Below are positions 1 to 9,337 of a DNA stretch of 64,000 nucleotides, piece by piece. The notes under the pieces were generated by a model. The model ran no database searches and was not told the DNA's origin. It worked only from the letters and a program-made list of their open reading frames with translations. How positions within the stretch are numbered: the first letter of the stretch is position 1; each line of letters opens with the position of its first letter. The position numbers were made by a program, and so were the translations under genes. The stretch lies in contig NZ_CP096563.1 in assembly GCF_023221595.1 (NCBI RefSeq), forward strand, positions 4,049,501-4,113,500, given 5' to 3'. Origin of the DNA: Rhodococcus qingshengii JCM 15477 (GTDB lineage Bacteria; Actinomycetota; Actinomycetes; Mycobacteriales; Mycobacteriaceae).

Positions 1-177
1 GACACAGGCTCCGGTGACTCGGGAGATCAGGGTATGGACGCCGGTGATCCCGGCGCCGACCAAGGAAGTATCGACAACACGGACTACACCGCTGACGGCG
101 GAAGCGACTGGTCTGGTGGCGACGGAGGCGGAATGGATTTCGGGGGCGGCGGGGACTTCGGCGGCTTCGACTTCTAA
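1..177 (+). CDS. C-terminal fragment of a Gly/Asp-rich protein (5'-truncated by window edge)
   Basis: Reading frame 1 is open from the first base to a TAA at 175-177 and encodes a tail very rich in Gly, Asp and Ser, ending in GGGGDFGGFDF. Such low-complexity Gly/Asp/Phe tails occur at the end of several actinobacterial membrane proteins, but the functional domain lies outside the window and I cannot name the family. The stop overlaps the end of the convergent DNA glycosylase gene by 4 nt. The frame is called coding because of its biased composition and its tight convergent junction with a real gene. Confidence 0.55.
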   Translation, partial: DTGSGDSGDQGMDAGDPGADQGSIDNTDYTADGGSDWSGGDGGGMDFGGGGDFGGFDF

Positions 178-971
178 GCCGACTGACACACCGGGCACCA
201 GAACAGGTTTCGTGCCTTCATGACGGAATGCAGGATCGGTGTGCCGCACACGCGGCACGGCGATCCTGCTCTTCTGTAGACATAGGTACGCGGACGATCC
301 TTCGCGTACGCCGGATCTCCGTTGTCGTGCTCGGCGCGAACGACGTGCATCTTCCCCCGTCTGACGCCGACTTTCATCAATTCGACTAGGTCTGCCCACA
401 TGGCGGTCCACTCGCCGTGAGAGACGAGATTTCCCGGTCGTTCAGGGTTGATTCCGTGACGAAAGAGAAGTTCGGCGCGATAGACGTTGCCGACACCCGC
501 CAGGACCGCCTGGTCCATCAGCAGGGCGCCGATTGCCGTCTTGGACTTGGAGATTCGCAACCAGGCCTTCTCTGGATCCGCGTCGCGGCGCAGTGGGTCC
601 GGCCCGAGTCTGGCCTCGATCGCGGCGACCTGAGGAGGTAGCAGGACTTCGCAGGCGGTGGGACCACGAAGGTCGGTGCCGAAATCGGCACCGACCATAC
701 GCATCCGGACCTGACCTACCGGTTCTTCCATCGGCAGGGCGGCGTCGGTGAACTTTCCGTACAACCCGAGGTGTACGTGAACTGTCAGACCGTTGTCGTA
801 CGTGTGCCAGAGGTGCTTTCCCCAGGCATCCGAGGACGTGAGTACGTGTCCGTCCACCAGGCGCGCATCCTCGGCGAATCTGCCTTGCGGACTGAGGACG
901 CGGACCGGTGAACCGACGAACTTGCGGGCATGCAACCGTGCCAGCCGGTGCAGGGTATGACCTTCAGGCAC
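174..971 (-). CDS. nei2: Fpg/Nei-family DNA glycosylase (endonuclease VIII-like, Nei2 type)
   Basis: This is a base-excision repair enzyme that removes oxidised pyrimidines and cleaves the abasic site. The 265-aa product starts MPEGHT, which gives the N-terminal Pro2 nucleophile and Glu3 typical of the family. It has the N-terminal beta-sandwich and central H2TH region, and ends with a zinc finger whose two Cys pairs are in CRVCG and CPVC. The start is GTG at 971. It lies 15 nt downstream of rpiB on the same strand, so the two are probably co-transcribed. The order nei2-rpiB-(Rv2466c-like)-pepN matches the mycobacterial Rv2464c-Rv2467 region, which supports the Nei2 subtype over Fpg/MutM. Confidence 0.9.
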   Translation of the reverse strand: MPEGHTLHRLARLHARKFVGSPVRVLSPQGRFAEDARLVDGHVLTSSDAWGKHLWHTYDNGLTVHVHLGLYGKFTDAALPMEEPVGQVRMRMVGADFGTDLRGPTACEVLLPPQVAAIEARLGPDPLRRDADPEKAWLRISKSKTAIGALLMDQAVLAGVGNVYRAELLFRHGINPERPGNLVSHGEWTAMWADLVELMKVGVRRGKMHVVRAEHDNGDPAYAKDRPRTYVYRRAGSPCRVCGTPILHSVMKARNLFWCPVCQSA

Positions 972-986
972 GGAACAACTTTCGGA

Positions 987-1460
987 TCAGGCTTGCGGCA
1001 GAGCCGGTGCGACGCCGGTCTTCTCGTACTCGGACAGGATGTCGATACGACGCTGGTGGCGCTCTTCACCCGACCATGCGGTGGCGAGGAAAGCGTCGAC
1101 GATGGCAAGCGATTCCTCGAGGGAATGCATACGTCCGCCGATGCCGATCAGCTGAGCGTTGTTGTGCTCACGTGCCAGCTTCGCCGTTTCGACGCTCCAA
1201 GCGAGGGCGCACCGTGCGCCGGGAACCTTGTTCGCGGCGATCTGCTCGCCGTTGCCACTGCCACCCAGGACGATTCCCAGGCTGCCCTCGTCGGCGACGA
1301 CGCGCTTTGCGGCTTCGATGCAGAAAGCCGGGTAGTCGTCCACGGCGTCGTACTCGTGAGCACCACAGTCGATGGCCTCGTGGCCGTTCGCTTTCAGGTG
1401 TTCGATGATCTCGTTCTTACGTTCGAATCCGGCATGGTCGGCACCCAGGTATACGCGCAT
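987..1460 (-). CDS. rpiB: Ribose-5-phosphate isomerase B
   Basis: Interconverts ribulose-5-phosphate and ribose-5-phosphate in the non-oxidative pentose phosphate pathway. The 157-aa protein begins MRVYLGADHAGFERK, containing the conserved GADHAG sugar-phosphate motif, and has the LacAB/RpiB signature GIVLGGSGNGEQIAANK around residues 62-78. Length is normal for the family (about 150-160 aa). ATG start at 1460. It is divergent from the M48 protease gene (100-bp intergenic) and is the first gene of a probable rpiB-nei2 transcript. Confidence 0.95.
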   Translation of the reverse strand: MRVYLGADHAGFERKNEIIEHLKANGHEAIDCGAHEYDAVDDYPAFCIEAAKRVVADEGSLGIVLGGSGNGEQIAANKVPGARCALAWSVETAKLAREHNNAQLIGIGGRMHSLEESLAIVDAFLATAWSGEERHQRRIDILSEYEKTGVAPALPQA

Positions 1461-1560
1461 GGCGACAATTCTCTCAGGCCCGACCAGCCGGGCGCACCCG
1501 GGTCGACGTCACACTTTCAGGAACACGCATCGCCGCGCGAGCACACCTATCGTGGTGCCC

Positions 1561-2439
1561 ATGTACCCCGTCAACGGCCAGGCCGCTGCACCCGCCGTTC
1601 GTGTGTCACCGGGCAGTGACGCCGTTCGCCACCCGTGGGAAATCCCGCTACTCGTGCTCGCGGTGCTGACGACGGTCGTCACTTATGTGGTGGCGATCGT
1701 TCTGATCGCTGCGGGTGATCTGTCGACGTGGATCCTCGTGGTGCTCGCGGCTCCGATCCTGCTGTTCCTCGCGCGAGGTCAGCTGTACGGATCGCAACAG
1801 GTCAACGGAATCAAGATGACGCCTTCACAGTTTCCGGAGGGGTATCAGCTGGTTGCCGAGGCTGCGGCACGGTTCGGCATGAAAACTCCGCCGGATGCCT
1901 ACGTCGTGCTGGGGAACGGACGGATCAACGCGTTCGCGTCGGGGCACGGATTTCGCCGTTTCGTCGTCGTCTACAGCGACCTGTTCGAAGTCGGTGGGCA
2001 GGCACGCGAGCCCGATGCGCTCGCATTCATCATCGGCCACGAGGTCGGCCACATCGCTGCCGGGCATGCGTCGTACTGGCGCCAGTGGGGACAGTTCGCG
2101 TCGAACTACATTCCGGTGATCGGGTCTTCGCTGTCGCGTTCCATGGAGTACACGGCGGACAACTTCGGCTTTCACATGCGTCCGCAGGGTGCACCGGGCG
2201 CGATGGGCGTCCTCGGCGCGGGAAAGTATCTGGTGGGTCTGGTCGGGTTCGACGAACTGGCCGATCGGGCGACACTCGAATCCGGGTTCTTCCCGTGGTT
2301 CGTCAACATCTTGTCGTCGCATCCGGTGCTGACCTGGCGTGCGGCTGCGCTTCGCAACCGCACGCACTCAGGGCATCTGTTCTTCCGGCCGGGTCAGCTC
2401 TACCGAAATCCGGCGCTCACTGCCGCTCAGTCGAACTGA
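1561..2439 (+). CDS. M48-family membrane zinc metalloprotease
   Basis: Predicted HtpX/Ste24-like protease. The reading frame is open from 1372, but the ATG at 1561 is preferred: it gives a 292-aa protein whose first hydrophobic segments (about residues 25-75) are two N-terminal transmembrane helices, while the upstream part reads antisense to rpiB. The zinc site HEVGH is at residues 160-164 within [15 protein letters not shown], and a downstream [10 protein letters not shown] provides the third ligand Glu typical of M48 (E followed by xxxD). The 3' end overlaps the convergent thioredoxin-fold gene by 13 nt. Substrates are unknown; quality control of membrane proteins is the usual family role. 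Confidence 0.85.
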   Translation: MYPVNGQAAAPAVRVSPGSDAVRHPWEIPLLVLAVLTTVVTYVVAIVLIAAGDLSTWILVVLAAPILLFLARGQLYGSQQVNGIKMTPSQFPEGYQLVAEAAARFGMKTPPDAYVVLGNGRINAFASGHGFRRFVVVYSDLFEVGGQAREPDALAFIIGHEVGHIAAGHASYWRQWGQFASNYIPVIGSSLSRSMEYTADNFGFHMRPQGAPGAMGVLGAGKYLVGLVGFDELADRATLESGFFPWFVNILSSHPVLTWRAAALRNRTHSGHLFFRPGQLYRNPALTAAQSN

Positions 2440-3050
2440 GGATCCTCGTTGCGGGTCCGCTTGAGCTCGAAGAAGTGGGGGTAGCCGGCCAGCGCGACTG
2501 CGCCGTCCCACACCTTGCCTGCGTCCTCGCCGCGCGGGATGCGTGAGAGCACGGGGCCGAAGAACGCCACACCGTTGACATGGATCGTCGGGGTTCCGAC
2601 GTCGGGTCCGACGGCGTCCATGCCCTTGTGGTGGCTCTCGCGCAGAGCCTCGTCGTACTTGTCGGTGTCGGCGGCCTCGGCCAGTTCAGGTGGCAGGCCG
2701 ACCTCGGCGAGGGACGACTTGATGACGTCGGCGAAGTCCTTGTTGCCCTCGTTGTGAATCTTCGTCCCCATAGCCGTGTACAGCGGCAGCAGGATCTCGT
2801 CACCCTTCAGCTGCGCTGCAGCGATGGCGACACGGACCGGGCCCCAGGCCTTGGTCATCATCTCCCGGTACTCGTCGGGAAGGTCACGGCCCTCGTTGAG
2901 AACCGCAAGGCTCATCACGTGGAACTTGGCCTCGATGTCGCGTACCTGCTGGGCCTCGAGAATCCAGCGTGAGGTGATCCAGCACCACGGGCAGAGCGGA
3001 TCGAACCAGAAGTCAGCAGTGTCCGTGGTCTTGCTCGAGGTTGCGCTCAC
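2427..3050 (-). CDS. Mycothiol-dependent DsbA-fold oxidoreductase (Rv2466c family)
   Basis: A 207-aa DsbA/thioredoxin-fold protein with the active site CPWC at residues 20-23 inside [14 protein letters not shown]. In M. tuberculosis the orthologue Rv2466c is a mycothiol-dependent, oxidative-stress-induced reductase that also activates nitro-drugs. The cis-Pro loop is visible as [11 protein letters not shown] start at 3050 has an AGGGAG ribosome site 10 nt upstream. It is divergent from the ferredoxin reductase gene and convergent with the M48 protease. Neighbouring rpiB and pepN reproduce the mycobacterial context, which is the main support for orthology. Confidence 0.88.
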   Translation of the reverse strand: MSATSSKTTDTADFWFDPLCPWCWITSRWILEAQQVRDIEAKFHVMSLAVLNEGRDLPDEYREMMTKAWGPVRVAIAAAQLKGDEILLPLYTAMGTKIHNEGNKDFADVIKSSLAEVGLPPELAEAADTDKYDEALRESHHKGMDAVGPDVGTPTIHVNGVAFFGPVLSRIPRGEDAGKVWDGAVALAGYPHFFELKRTRNEDPQFD

Positions 3051-3216
3051 GAAGAAACTCCCTATCAGTTCATGTCGGTCAGGTCATATCAGTTCGGGGA
3101 CATACTCCCGTTCTGCCAACAATCATGAACCCGCAATCCTTCCCGCGCTTTCCCCCGAACCACCTCCCGATCGCAGTAGTGTCGAAAAGAAACGAGTACG
3201 AAGGAGTGGTTCAGTA

Positions 3217-4452
3217 ATGAGCACCAACCGGAGATTCGTGATCGTCGGCGGCGGGCTCGCGGGCGCAAAGATCGCAGAAGCCCTGCGTGACAGAGATTTC
3301 GACGGTGAGATCACCGTATTGAGTGAAGAAGACCACCTCCCGTACGAGCGTCCGCCGCTGTCGAAAGAGTTCTTCGCAGGCAAGAAGACACTCCCCGAAT
3401 TCACCGTCCACGACGGCGAGTGGTTTCGCGACCATCGCGTCGATCTTCGCCCGGGAACGACGGCAACGGCCATCGACCCCGCTGCGCACACCGTGTCACT
3501 TCCGGACGGTTCAACGATCAGCTACGACAAGCTCGCCTTGGCCACCGGTTCGCGGTCGCGGCGCCTCGACATCCCGGGGTCCGACGCCGAGGGTGTTCAC
3601 TACGTGCGAACAGTCGATCAGGCCGCCGCGCTGCTGCGCACCCTGGCCGCCGACAAGAAGCTCGTCGTGGTCGGTGCCGGCTGGATCGGCCTCGAAATTG
3701 CCGCGTCGGCTCGCGGTTTCGACGTCGACGTCACCGTGCTCGAGCATGCCGGACTTCCGCTCGAATCGACCCTCGGCCCGGAAATGGGTGAGGTCTTCGC
3801 CGCACTGCACCGCCAGAACGGGGTGGACTTACGCACCGGCACGGACGTCACCGCAATCTCTGTCGACGGCGGTCACGCCTCGGGCGTCACTTTGAGCGAT
3901 GGAACCGTGATTCCGGCCGACGCCGTGTTGATCGCTGTCGGCGCATTGCCGAACACCGAGTTGGCATCGGAGGCGGGTATCGACGTCGAGAACGGGGTTC
4001 TCGTCGACGCCGGTCTGCAGAGCAGCGACCCCGACGTGGTCGCAGTGGGTGACATCGCGGCCGCACAGCATCCGATTCTGAATGCACGAATTCGGGTGGA
4101 GCACTGGGCAAACGCACTCAACCAACCCGAGACGGCCGCAGAGACCATGTTGGGACGGCCCGCCGAGTACGTCCGCATGCCGTATTTCTTCACCGATCAG
4201 TACGACCTCGGAATGGAATACGTAGGTCACGCACCGCACGGCGGCTACTCGAGTGTCGTCACTCGCGGCGACGTCGACAAGCGCGAGTTTCTGGCATTCT
4301 GGCTCGATTCCGCGAACAAGGTGCTCGCCGGCATGAACGTGAATATCTGGGATGCCGGTGACGCCATCAAGGAATTGGTCGCGTCTTCGCGTCCCGTCGA
4401 TCCGGAGCGGTTGGCCGATCCGGAGATTCCGCTGGCAGAAGTGTCCGCTTGA
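3217..4452 (+). CDS. FAD/NAD(P)-dependent ferredoxin reductase
   Basis: A 411-aa two-dinucleotide-fold flavoprotein of the rhodocoxin/putidaredoxin reductase class. The FAD-binding motif VIVGGGLAGAKIAE is near residue 9, the NAD-binding motif VVVGAGWIGLEIA near residue 150, and the late FAD motif VVAVGDIA near residue 276. The ATG at 3217 follows AAGGAG with good spacing; the frame continues upstream to 2776 but that part overlaps the divergent gene. It would pass electrons from NAD(P)H to a ferredoxin serving a cytochrome P450 or oxygenase. No ferredoxin or P450 gene is adjacent, so the partner is unknown. Confidence 0.88.
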   Translation: MSTNRRFVIVGGGLAGAKIAEALRDRDFDGEITVLSEEDHLPYERPPLSKEFFAGKKTLPEFTVHDGEWFRDHRVDLRPGTTATAIDPAAHTVSLPDGSTISYDKLALATGSRSRRLDIPGSDAEGVHYVRTVDQAAALLRTLAADKKLVVVGAGWIGLEIAASARGFDVDVTVLEHAGLPLESTLGPEMGEVFAALHRQNGVDLRTGTDVTAISVDGGHASGVTLSDGTVIPADAVLIAVGALPNTELASEAGIDVENGVLVDAGLQSSDPDVVAVGDIAAAQHPILNARIRVEHWANALNQPETAAETMLGRPAEYVRMPYFFTDQYDLGMEYVGHAPHGGYSSVVTRGDVDKREFLAFWLDSANKVLAGMNVNIWDAGDAIKELVASSRPVDPERLADPEIPLAEVSA

Positions 4453-4517
4453 GTGAAGTCGTTCTCTTCGTGATGGGATGGACGTAATAGATCCGCACCA
4501 TCTACGAGGAGATCTTT

Positions 4518-7097
4518 GTGGTCGCACCGAACCTGACACGCGAAACCGCAGCGCAACGGTCAGCAATCCTGACCGTCGAGAACTACCTGATCGAACTCGA
4601 TCTCACCGACGGCAAAGACGCACCCGGCGAGGAGACGTTCTCCTCGAAGACCACCGTCACGTTCACCGCCACGGCCGGAGCAAGCAGCTTCATCGACATC
4701 GTCGCGGCCAGAGTCCATTCCGCGGTCCTCAACGGCACCGCGCTCGACGTCTCCGGCTACGACGAGTCGACTGGCATCAGCCTGCCCGACCTCGCTGCCG
4801 ACAACGAGTTGGTCATCGAGGCCGATTGCATCTACTCCCACACCGGCGAGGGGCTGCACCGATTCGTCGACCCGACCGATGACGCCGTCTACCTTTACTC
4901 ACAGTTCGAGACGGCTGACGCCAAGCGCATGTTCGCGTGCTTCGATCAGCCTGATCTCAAGGCCACGTTCGACGTCCGCGTCACCGCTCCCACGTCGTGG
5001 AAGGTCATCTCCAACTCCGCGGTCGTCGAGACCCTCGCCGCCGATCCCGGCAAGCACGTTTTCCGGACCACCCCGAAGATGAGCACGTACCTGGTGGCGC
5101 TCATCGCCGGTCCCTACGCGCAGTGGACCGACAACTACTCCGACGAGCACGGCGACATCCCGCTCGGAATCTTCTGCCGCGCTTCACTGGCCGAGTTCAT
5201 GGACGAGGAGCGGCTCTTCACCGAGACCAAGCAGGGATTCGACTTCTACCACCGCAACTTCGGTGTTCCCTATGCCTTCGGTAAGTACGACCAGCTCTTC
5301 GTCCCCGAATTCAATGCCGGCGCGATGGAGAATGCCGGCGCCGTGACATTCCTCGAGGACTACGTCTTCCGCTCCAAGGTGACCCGCTACTCGTACGAGC
5401 GTCGTGCCGAAACGGTCCTGCATGAAATGGCGCACATGTGGTTCGGCGACCTCGTCACGATGGCGTGGTGGGACGACCTATGGCTCAACGAGTCGTTCGC
5501 GACCTTCGCTTCGGTCCTGTGCCAGACCGAGGCCACGGAGTACACGAACGCCTGGACGACGTTCGCCAACGTCGAGAAGTCGTGGGCGTACCGCCAGGAC
5601 CAGTTGCCGTCGACGCACCCGATTGCCGCGGACATTCCGGACCTGGCCGCCGTCGAGGTGAACTTCGACGGCATCACCTACGCGAAGGGCGCCAGCGTCC
5701 TCAAGCAGTTGGTGGCATACGTCGGACTCGAGCCGTTCCTCGCCGGACTGCGTGAGTACTTCCGTGAGCACGCATTCGGAAACGCAACCTTCGACGATCT
5801 GCTGGGCTCACTCGAAAAGTCCTCGGGCCGTGACCTTTCCGACTGGGGTCGGCAGTGGCTCAAGACCACCGGTTTGAACATCCTGCGCCCCGACTTCGAT
5901 GTCGACGCAGACGGAAAGTTCACCCGCTTCGCCGTCCTGCAGGACGGTGCTGCACCAGGCGCCGGCGAGCGGCGAATCCACCGGATCGCCATCGGCATCT
6001 ACGACGACGTCGACGGCAAGTTGGTACGAAGCCATCGCGTCGAACTCGACCTCGATGCTGTGGAAAGCACGGATGTCCCCGAACTTGTCGGCGTCGCCCG
6101 CGGTGCACTCGTGTTGGTCAACGACGACGATCTCACCTACGGCTCCGTGCGACTCGATCCCGAATCGTTGGCGACGGCGATCGAGCGGGTCGGCGACATC
6201 ACCGACTCACTCCCCCGCACCCTGGTCTGGTCGGCGGCGTGGGAAATGACCCGTCAAGCCGAACTGAAGGCACGCGACTTCGTCGCGCTGGTCGAGCGCG
6301 GCATCAGTTCGGAGACCGAAGTCGGTGTGGTGCAACGTCTCTTGCTCCAAGCCCAAACCGCCATCGGCTCCTACGCAGATCCGGCCTGGGCCGAGGCCGA
6401 AGGCGCGGCGAGCTTCGCCAATCGGTTGCTCGAGCTCGCACGTGAGGCAGAGGCCGGGTCCGACCACCAGCTGGCATTCGTCAACGCACTCACCGGCGCA
6501 GCACTCTCCCCGTGGCACACCGAGGTACTGCGCGAATTGCTCGACGCCGATCCCTCCACCGTTGGGCTCGACGGCCTGATCGTCGACACGGACCTGCGCT
6601 GGCGCATCGTCGGGGCACTCGCGGCCGCCGGTGAGATCGACGCCGAAGGAACCGCAACTCCATTCATCGACGCCGAAGCTCAGCGTGACCCGACCGCTGC
6701 GGGCGCTCGTCAAGCCGCGGCGGCCGCGGCCGGACGTCCGCAGGTCGCTGTCAAGGAAGAGGTCTGGGCGAAGGTCGTCGGCGACGACTCCGTGCCCAAC
6801 ATCACCGCGCGATCGATCATCGGCGGGTTCGCTCGCGAAGGCCAGGACGAATTGCTCGAGCCCTTCGTCTCCCGCTACTTCGCCGATATCGCGGAGGTGT
6901 GGGAACGACGCTCGAGCGAAGTGGCACAGACGGTCGTCATCGGGCTGTACCCGTCGTGGTCGATCTCGGACGAATCCGTAGCGGCAGCAGACCGGTTCCT
7001 CGAAGGCGACATCCCTCCCGCGTTGCGTCGCCTGGTCGTCGAAGGCCAGGCCGGCGTGGTTCGTTCACTCGCAGCACGAAAGTTCGACGCGAGCTGA
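4518..7097 (+). CDS. pepN: Aminopeptidase N (M1 family)
   Basis: A zinc aminopeptidase that removes N-terminal residues from peptides in the cytoplasm. The 859-aa product has the exopeptidase motif GAMEN at residues 268-272 and the zinc-binding HEMAH at 302-306 followed 18 residues later by the third ligand Glu in LWLNE. Length matches actinobacterial PepN (about 860 aa), with an ERAP1-like C-terminal helical domain after about residue 520. GTG start at 4518 is preceded by GAGGAG. It follows the ferredoxin reductase by 65 nt and ends at a strong hairpin. Orthologous position to Rv2467. Confidence 0.96.
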   Translation: MVAPNLTRETAAQRSAILTVENYLIELDLTDGKDAPGEETFSSKTTVTFTATAGASSFIDIVAARVHSAVLNGTALDVSGYDESTGISLPDLAADNELVIEADCIYSHTGEGLHRFVDPTDDAVYLYSQFETADAKRMFACFDQPDLKATFDVRVTAPTSWKVISNSAVVETLAADPGKHVFRTTPKMSTYLVALIAGPYAQWTDNYSDEHGDIPLGIFCRASLAEFMDEERLFTETKQGFDFYHRNFGVPYAFGKYDQLFVPEFNAGAMENAGAVTFLEDYVFRSKVTRYSYERRAETVLHEMAHMWFGDLVTMAWWDDLWLNESFATFASVLCQTEATEYTNAWTTFANVEKSWAYRQDQLPSTHPIAADIPDLAAVEVNFDGITYAKGASVLKQLVAYVGLEPFLAGLREYFREHAFGNATFDDLLGSLEKSSGRDLSDWGRQWLKTTGLNILRPDFDVDADGKFTRFAVLQDGAAPGAGERRIHRIAIGIYDDVDGKLVRSHRVELDLDAVESTDVPELVGVARGALVLVNDDDLTYGSVRLDPESLATAIERVGDITDSLPRTLVWSAAWEMTRQAELKARDFVALVERGISSETEVGVVQRLLLQAQTAIGSYADPAWAEAEGAASFANRLLELAREAEAGSDHQLAFVNALTGAALSPWHTEVLRELLDADPSTVGLDGLIVDTDLRWRIVGALAAAGEIDAEGTATPFIDAEAQRDPTAAGARQAAAAAAGRPQVAVKEEVWAKVVGDDSVPNITARSIIGGFAREGQDELLEPFVSRYFADIAEVWERRSSEVAQTVVIGLYPSWSISDESVAAADRFLEGDIPPALRRLVVEGQAGVVRSLAARKFDAS

Positions 7098-7105
7098 CAT
7101 GCGAA

Positions 7106-7153
7106 AGGCCGGTGCCCGCGTCGATTCTCACGAATCGACGCGGGCACCGGCCT
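7106..7153. terminator. Bidirectional hairpin terminator between pepN and the DUF5130 gene
   Basis: Perfect 22-bp inverted repeat (7106-7127 with 7132-7153) and a 4-nt loop. It is placed between two convergent genes, 8 nt after the pepN stop and 15 nt from the end of the opposite gene. No long T run follows, which is common for actinobacterial terminators. Confidence 0.85.
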
Positions 7154-7168
7154 GTGTCTGACAAACAG

Positions 7169-7648
7169 TTACGGCGCTGAAATTGCGGCTGCCATAACGC
7201 GGATGGCACTGATCAGTCCGTCGATCAGGTTGCCTTCACTGAAGGATGCAACAGCCGCCGTTGCTCCGAGCTGGGTAACACGATCGGTGACCCGATCGGC
7301 GATTGCCCGACCGCTGCGAACCTCGACGGTGCGCTGGTTGGGCGAAACGGCGATCAGGACGGAACGCTCGGCTTCGGGCGTGGTCGGGAACAATGCGTCG
7401 GCACCCGCTGCCGGATCAGAACCGAGATCACCGACGTACGCGTTGAACCGCACCTTGGTGGCCCGCGTCGCTTCGGTCATCGCGACGTCGAGCGCGACCA
7501 GATCCATGGTCTCGAACGGAAGATCGTCGGTGAACGGCTCGCCGATGCGATGCACACCGGATACGCGTCCACTGGACGTGACGACGCTGCCGACGGGCAG
7601 GTCCTCGGGCGCTACTGCGAGCGCGGTCGAATGATCACCACTTGCCAC
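7169..7648 (-). CDS. DUF5130 (TPM-like fold) protein, Rv2468c-like
   Basis: A 159-aa soluble protein with no signal peptide or membrane segment until the weakly hydrophobic C-terminus. It carries the DUF5130 pattern seen in mycobacterial Rv2468c: a GRVSGVHRIGEPF strand, a central RVRFNAYVGDLG-like stretch, and RSVLIAVSPNQRTVEVRSG, resembling TPM/MOLO1 domains. GTG start at 7648 with GGAGGG upstream. Its start lies 14 nt inside the preceding small membrane-protein gene, so the pair is translationally linked. Function is unknown; the context between pepN and the HNH gene is conserved with mycobacteria. Confidence 0.8.
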   Translation of the reverse strand: MASGDHSTALAVAPEDLPVGSVVTSSGRVSGVHRIGEPFTDDLPFETMDLVALDVAMTEATRATKVRFNAYVGDLGSDPAAGADALFPTTPEAERSVLIAVSPNQRTVEVRSGRAIADRVTDRVTQLGATAAVASFSEGNLIDGLISAIRVMAAAISAP

Positions 7649-7898
7649 TTGCGGACCCTCCGATCAGATCAGCCGAACCGGCTTCGATTGCGTGTGCACT
7701 GCCGTGATGGCCACCGCGAACGGTGACCTCGTCGACAGCACTCCACAGCACGGGAGCGTGATCCCACGACTCACCGAGATGGAACGCCGGCGGAACCGGT
7801 CCCGGCGTCTTCTTCCCGAGGAAGGACGCAGCCGCGAAGAACGCGGTGATCAAGGCCGGAATCCCAACGTATATCAGTACTACCTCGAGAATGCTCAC
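7635..7898 (-). CDS. Small single-pass membrane protein upstream of the DUF5130 gene
   Basis: An 87-aa protein from GTG at 7898 (SILEVVLIYVGIPALITAFF), giving one N-terminal transmembrane helix of about 25 residues and a cytoplasmic tail with the conserved-looking GESWDHAPVLWSAVDE and TVRGGHHGSAH. A longer frame starts at GTG 7946, but that adds only a second hydrophobic stretch, and the 7898 start fits small actinobacterial homologues better. It overlaps the DUF5130 gene by 14 nt, implying one operon. Function unknown. Confidence 0.7.
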   Translation of the reverse strand: MSILEVVLIYVGIPALITAFFAAASFLGKKTPGPVPPAFHLGESWDHAPVLWSAVDEVTVRGGHHGSAHAIEAGSADLIGGSASGKW

Positions 7899-7989
7899 AC
7901 CAGATAACGTAGCCCAGAACGCCAGGAAGGAAAGCGTCAGGGCCACAAATTCTCGGGCAATTTCGTTTCGGTGACGCTAGAACTCAATT

Positions 7990-8064
7990 CAGGCTGCGCC
8001 CACGCCGACACATTGCTCAGGCTGCGCCCACGCCGACACATAGCTCAGGCTGCGCCCACGCCGA
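7990..8064. repeat. Three tandem 28-bp repeats at the 3' end of the HNH gene
   Basis: The core CAGGCTGCGCCCACGCCGA begins at 7990, 8018 and 8046, an exact 28-bp period. Units 1 and 2 differ by a single base in their last four; unit 3 contains the real end of the HNH gene. Each unit carries the last codons of that gene (GVGAA) plus its stop in reverse complement, so the gene terminus including the stop has been copied downstream of itself. Confidence 0.9.
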
Positions 8065-8743
8065 GATACGGCATCCACGCCGGATGCAATTCCTTGGTCG
8101 CCGCGAGCAGACGCCAGTGAGGTCCGGACGGCGGGACCAATTCCGCACGGAGGGTCCATCCGAGTTCGCTGAGCATCTTGTCGGCCTTGCGGTGATTGCA
8201 GGGGGCACAGCACGCGACGCAGTTCTCCCACGAATGCCCGCCACCTCTGCTGCGAGGAACGACGTGGTCGATGGTTTCGGCTTTGGCTCCGCAGTACGCA
8301 CATCGGAAGTGGTCACGATGCATCAGCGCGGCACGAGTCATGGGGATGCGGGCGCGATATGGAACGCGCACGTAGGTGCGCAATCGAATGACCGAGGGAA
8401 CCTGCACCGACCAGTCCGCGGAATGGACTACCGGGCCCTGTTCGTCCTCGTGGACGGTATCGGCCTTGCCGCAGGCCATCAGTACGACCGCGCGCCTGGC
8501 AGGAAGGGCGGTCAGCGGTTCGTACGTGACGTTGAGCAGTAGCACCCGACGTTTCACCCACTCGGGGACGACGCGATCGGGAGGGAACATCTCGAGGTGA
8601 GAATGCTCGTCGGAAAAGAGTGGGTCGGTAGTGTGCGCGAACCCGTCAGGAACAACTTCCAGAACAGCCCCTAACGCGTGGTCGTTCCGCGCGCTAGTGG
8701 GCTGGAGTTGTCGGTGATTGCGTGCAGCATGTCGGTTCTTCAT
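8045..8743 (-). CDS. HNH endonuclease (Rv2469c-like)
   Basis: A 232-aa protein with a C-terminal HNH nuclease domain: the zinc Cys pairs CAYC and CCAPC frame the catalytic core AETIDHVVPRSRGG, followed by NHRKADKML, around residues 145-190. The N-terminal part (VLLLNVTYEPLTALPARRAV) is the usual HNH-5-type lead domain. ATG start at 8743 has a GGAGG 6 nt upstream. Such genes are widespread single-copy actinobacterial genes of unknown physiological role, and the position next to glbO matches Rv2469c-Rv2470. Its last codons overlap the 28-bp tandem repeat array. Confidence 0.88.
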   Translation of the reverse strand: MKNRHAARNHRQLQPTSARNDHALGAVLEVVPDGFAHTTDPLFSDEHSHLEMFPPDRVVPEWVKRRVLLLNVTYEPLTALPARRAVVLMACGKADTVHEDEQGPVVHSADWSVQVPSVIRLRTYVRVPYRARIPMTRAALMHRDHFRCAYCGAKAETIDHVVPRSRGGGHSWENCVACCAPCNHRKADKMLSELGWTLRAELVPPSGPHWRLLAATKELHPAWMPYLGVGAA

Positions 8744-8925
8744 ACGACCTCCGGGAGACTGCCCCCAAGTTGACCACGGATGATCGCGTTACGCACTCCC
8801 ATTTCGAACAAAATTGCCAGGACGGCCGGTGAATTTCCGGTGAATGGGTACGCACTCCGACTCGATACAACCGTCGTCGACCCGGAAACCGACCACTACG
8901 GCCGTCAGGCACAATGGAACTTGCC

Positions 8926-9333
8926 ATGAATGACGTACAGCACGACGTGCAGCAGACCTTCTACGACGCCGTCGGCGGAGCCGAGACGTTTCACAAGCTC
9001 ACCGCGCGATTTTACGAAGAGGTCGCGAAGGACGAGGTTGTGCGCCCGCTCTACCCCGAGGCCGATCTCGGCCCGGCCGAGCGGCGGATGCGGATGTTCC
9101 TCGAGCAGTACTGGGGCGGACCGCACACGTACTCGGAGGAGCGTGGACACCCGCGTCTGCGGATGCGCCACAATCCATTCGTGATCGGCCCGATCGAGCG
9201 TGATGCGTGGCTGCGGTGCATGCACGTCGCCATCGCGTCCATCGACGAGAAGACTCTGAGCCCGGTGCACCGCAAGCAGTTGATCGACTACATGGAGATG
9301 GCTGCCGCGTCCATGGTGAACTCCGCTATCTGA
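8926..9333 (+). CDS. glbO: Group II truncated haemoglobin (trHbO)
   Basis: A 135-aa 2-on-2 haemoglobin that binds O2 and related diatomic ligands, thought to support respiration and detoxification. Visible family marks are the FYDAVGG start of helix A/B, RFYEEVA (Tyr B10 region), the FLEQYWGGP stretch, and the proximal-His motif RMRHNPF followed by RDAWLRCM (Trp G8). The frame begins at 8914, but the ATG at 8926 (MNDVQHD) is closer to the length of M. tuberculosis GlbO (128 aa). The preceding 180 bp is a promoter-containing gap to the divergent HNH gene. Confidence 0.93.
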   Translation: MNDVQHDVQQTFYDAVGGAETFHKLTARFYEEVAKDEVVRPLYPEADLGPAERRMRMFLEQYWGGPHTYSEERGHPRLRMRHNPFVIGPIERDAWLRCMHVAIASIDEKTLSPVHRKQLIDYMEMAAASMVNSAI

Positions 9334-9337
9334 CCGT

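Noticed and set aside
7990..8064. CRISPR-like array
   Set aside because: Three directly abutting 28-bp units have no spacers and no cas genes are present; a simple tandem duplication.
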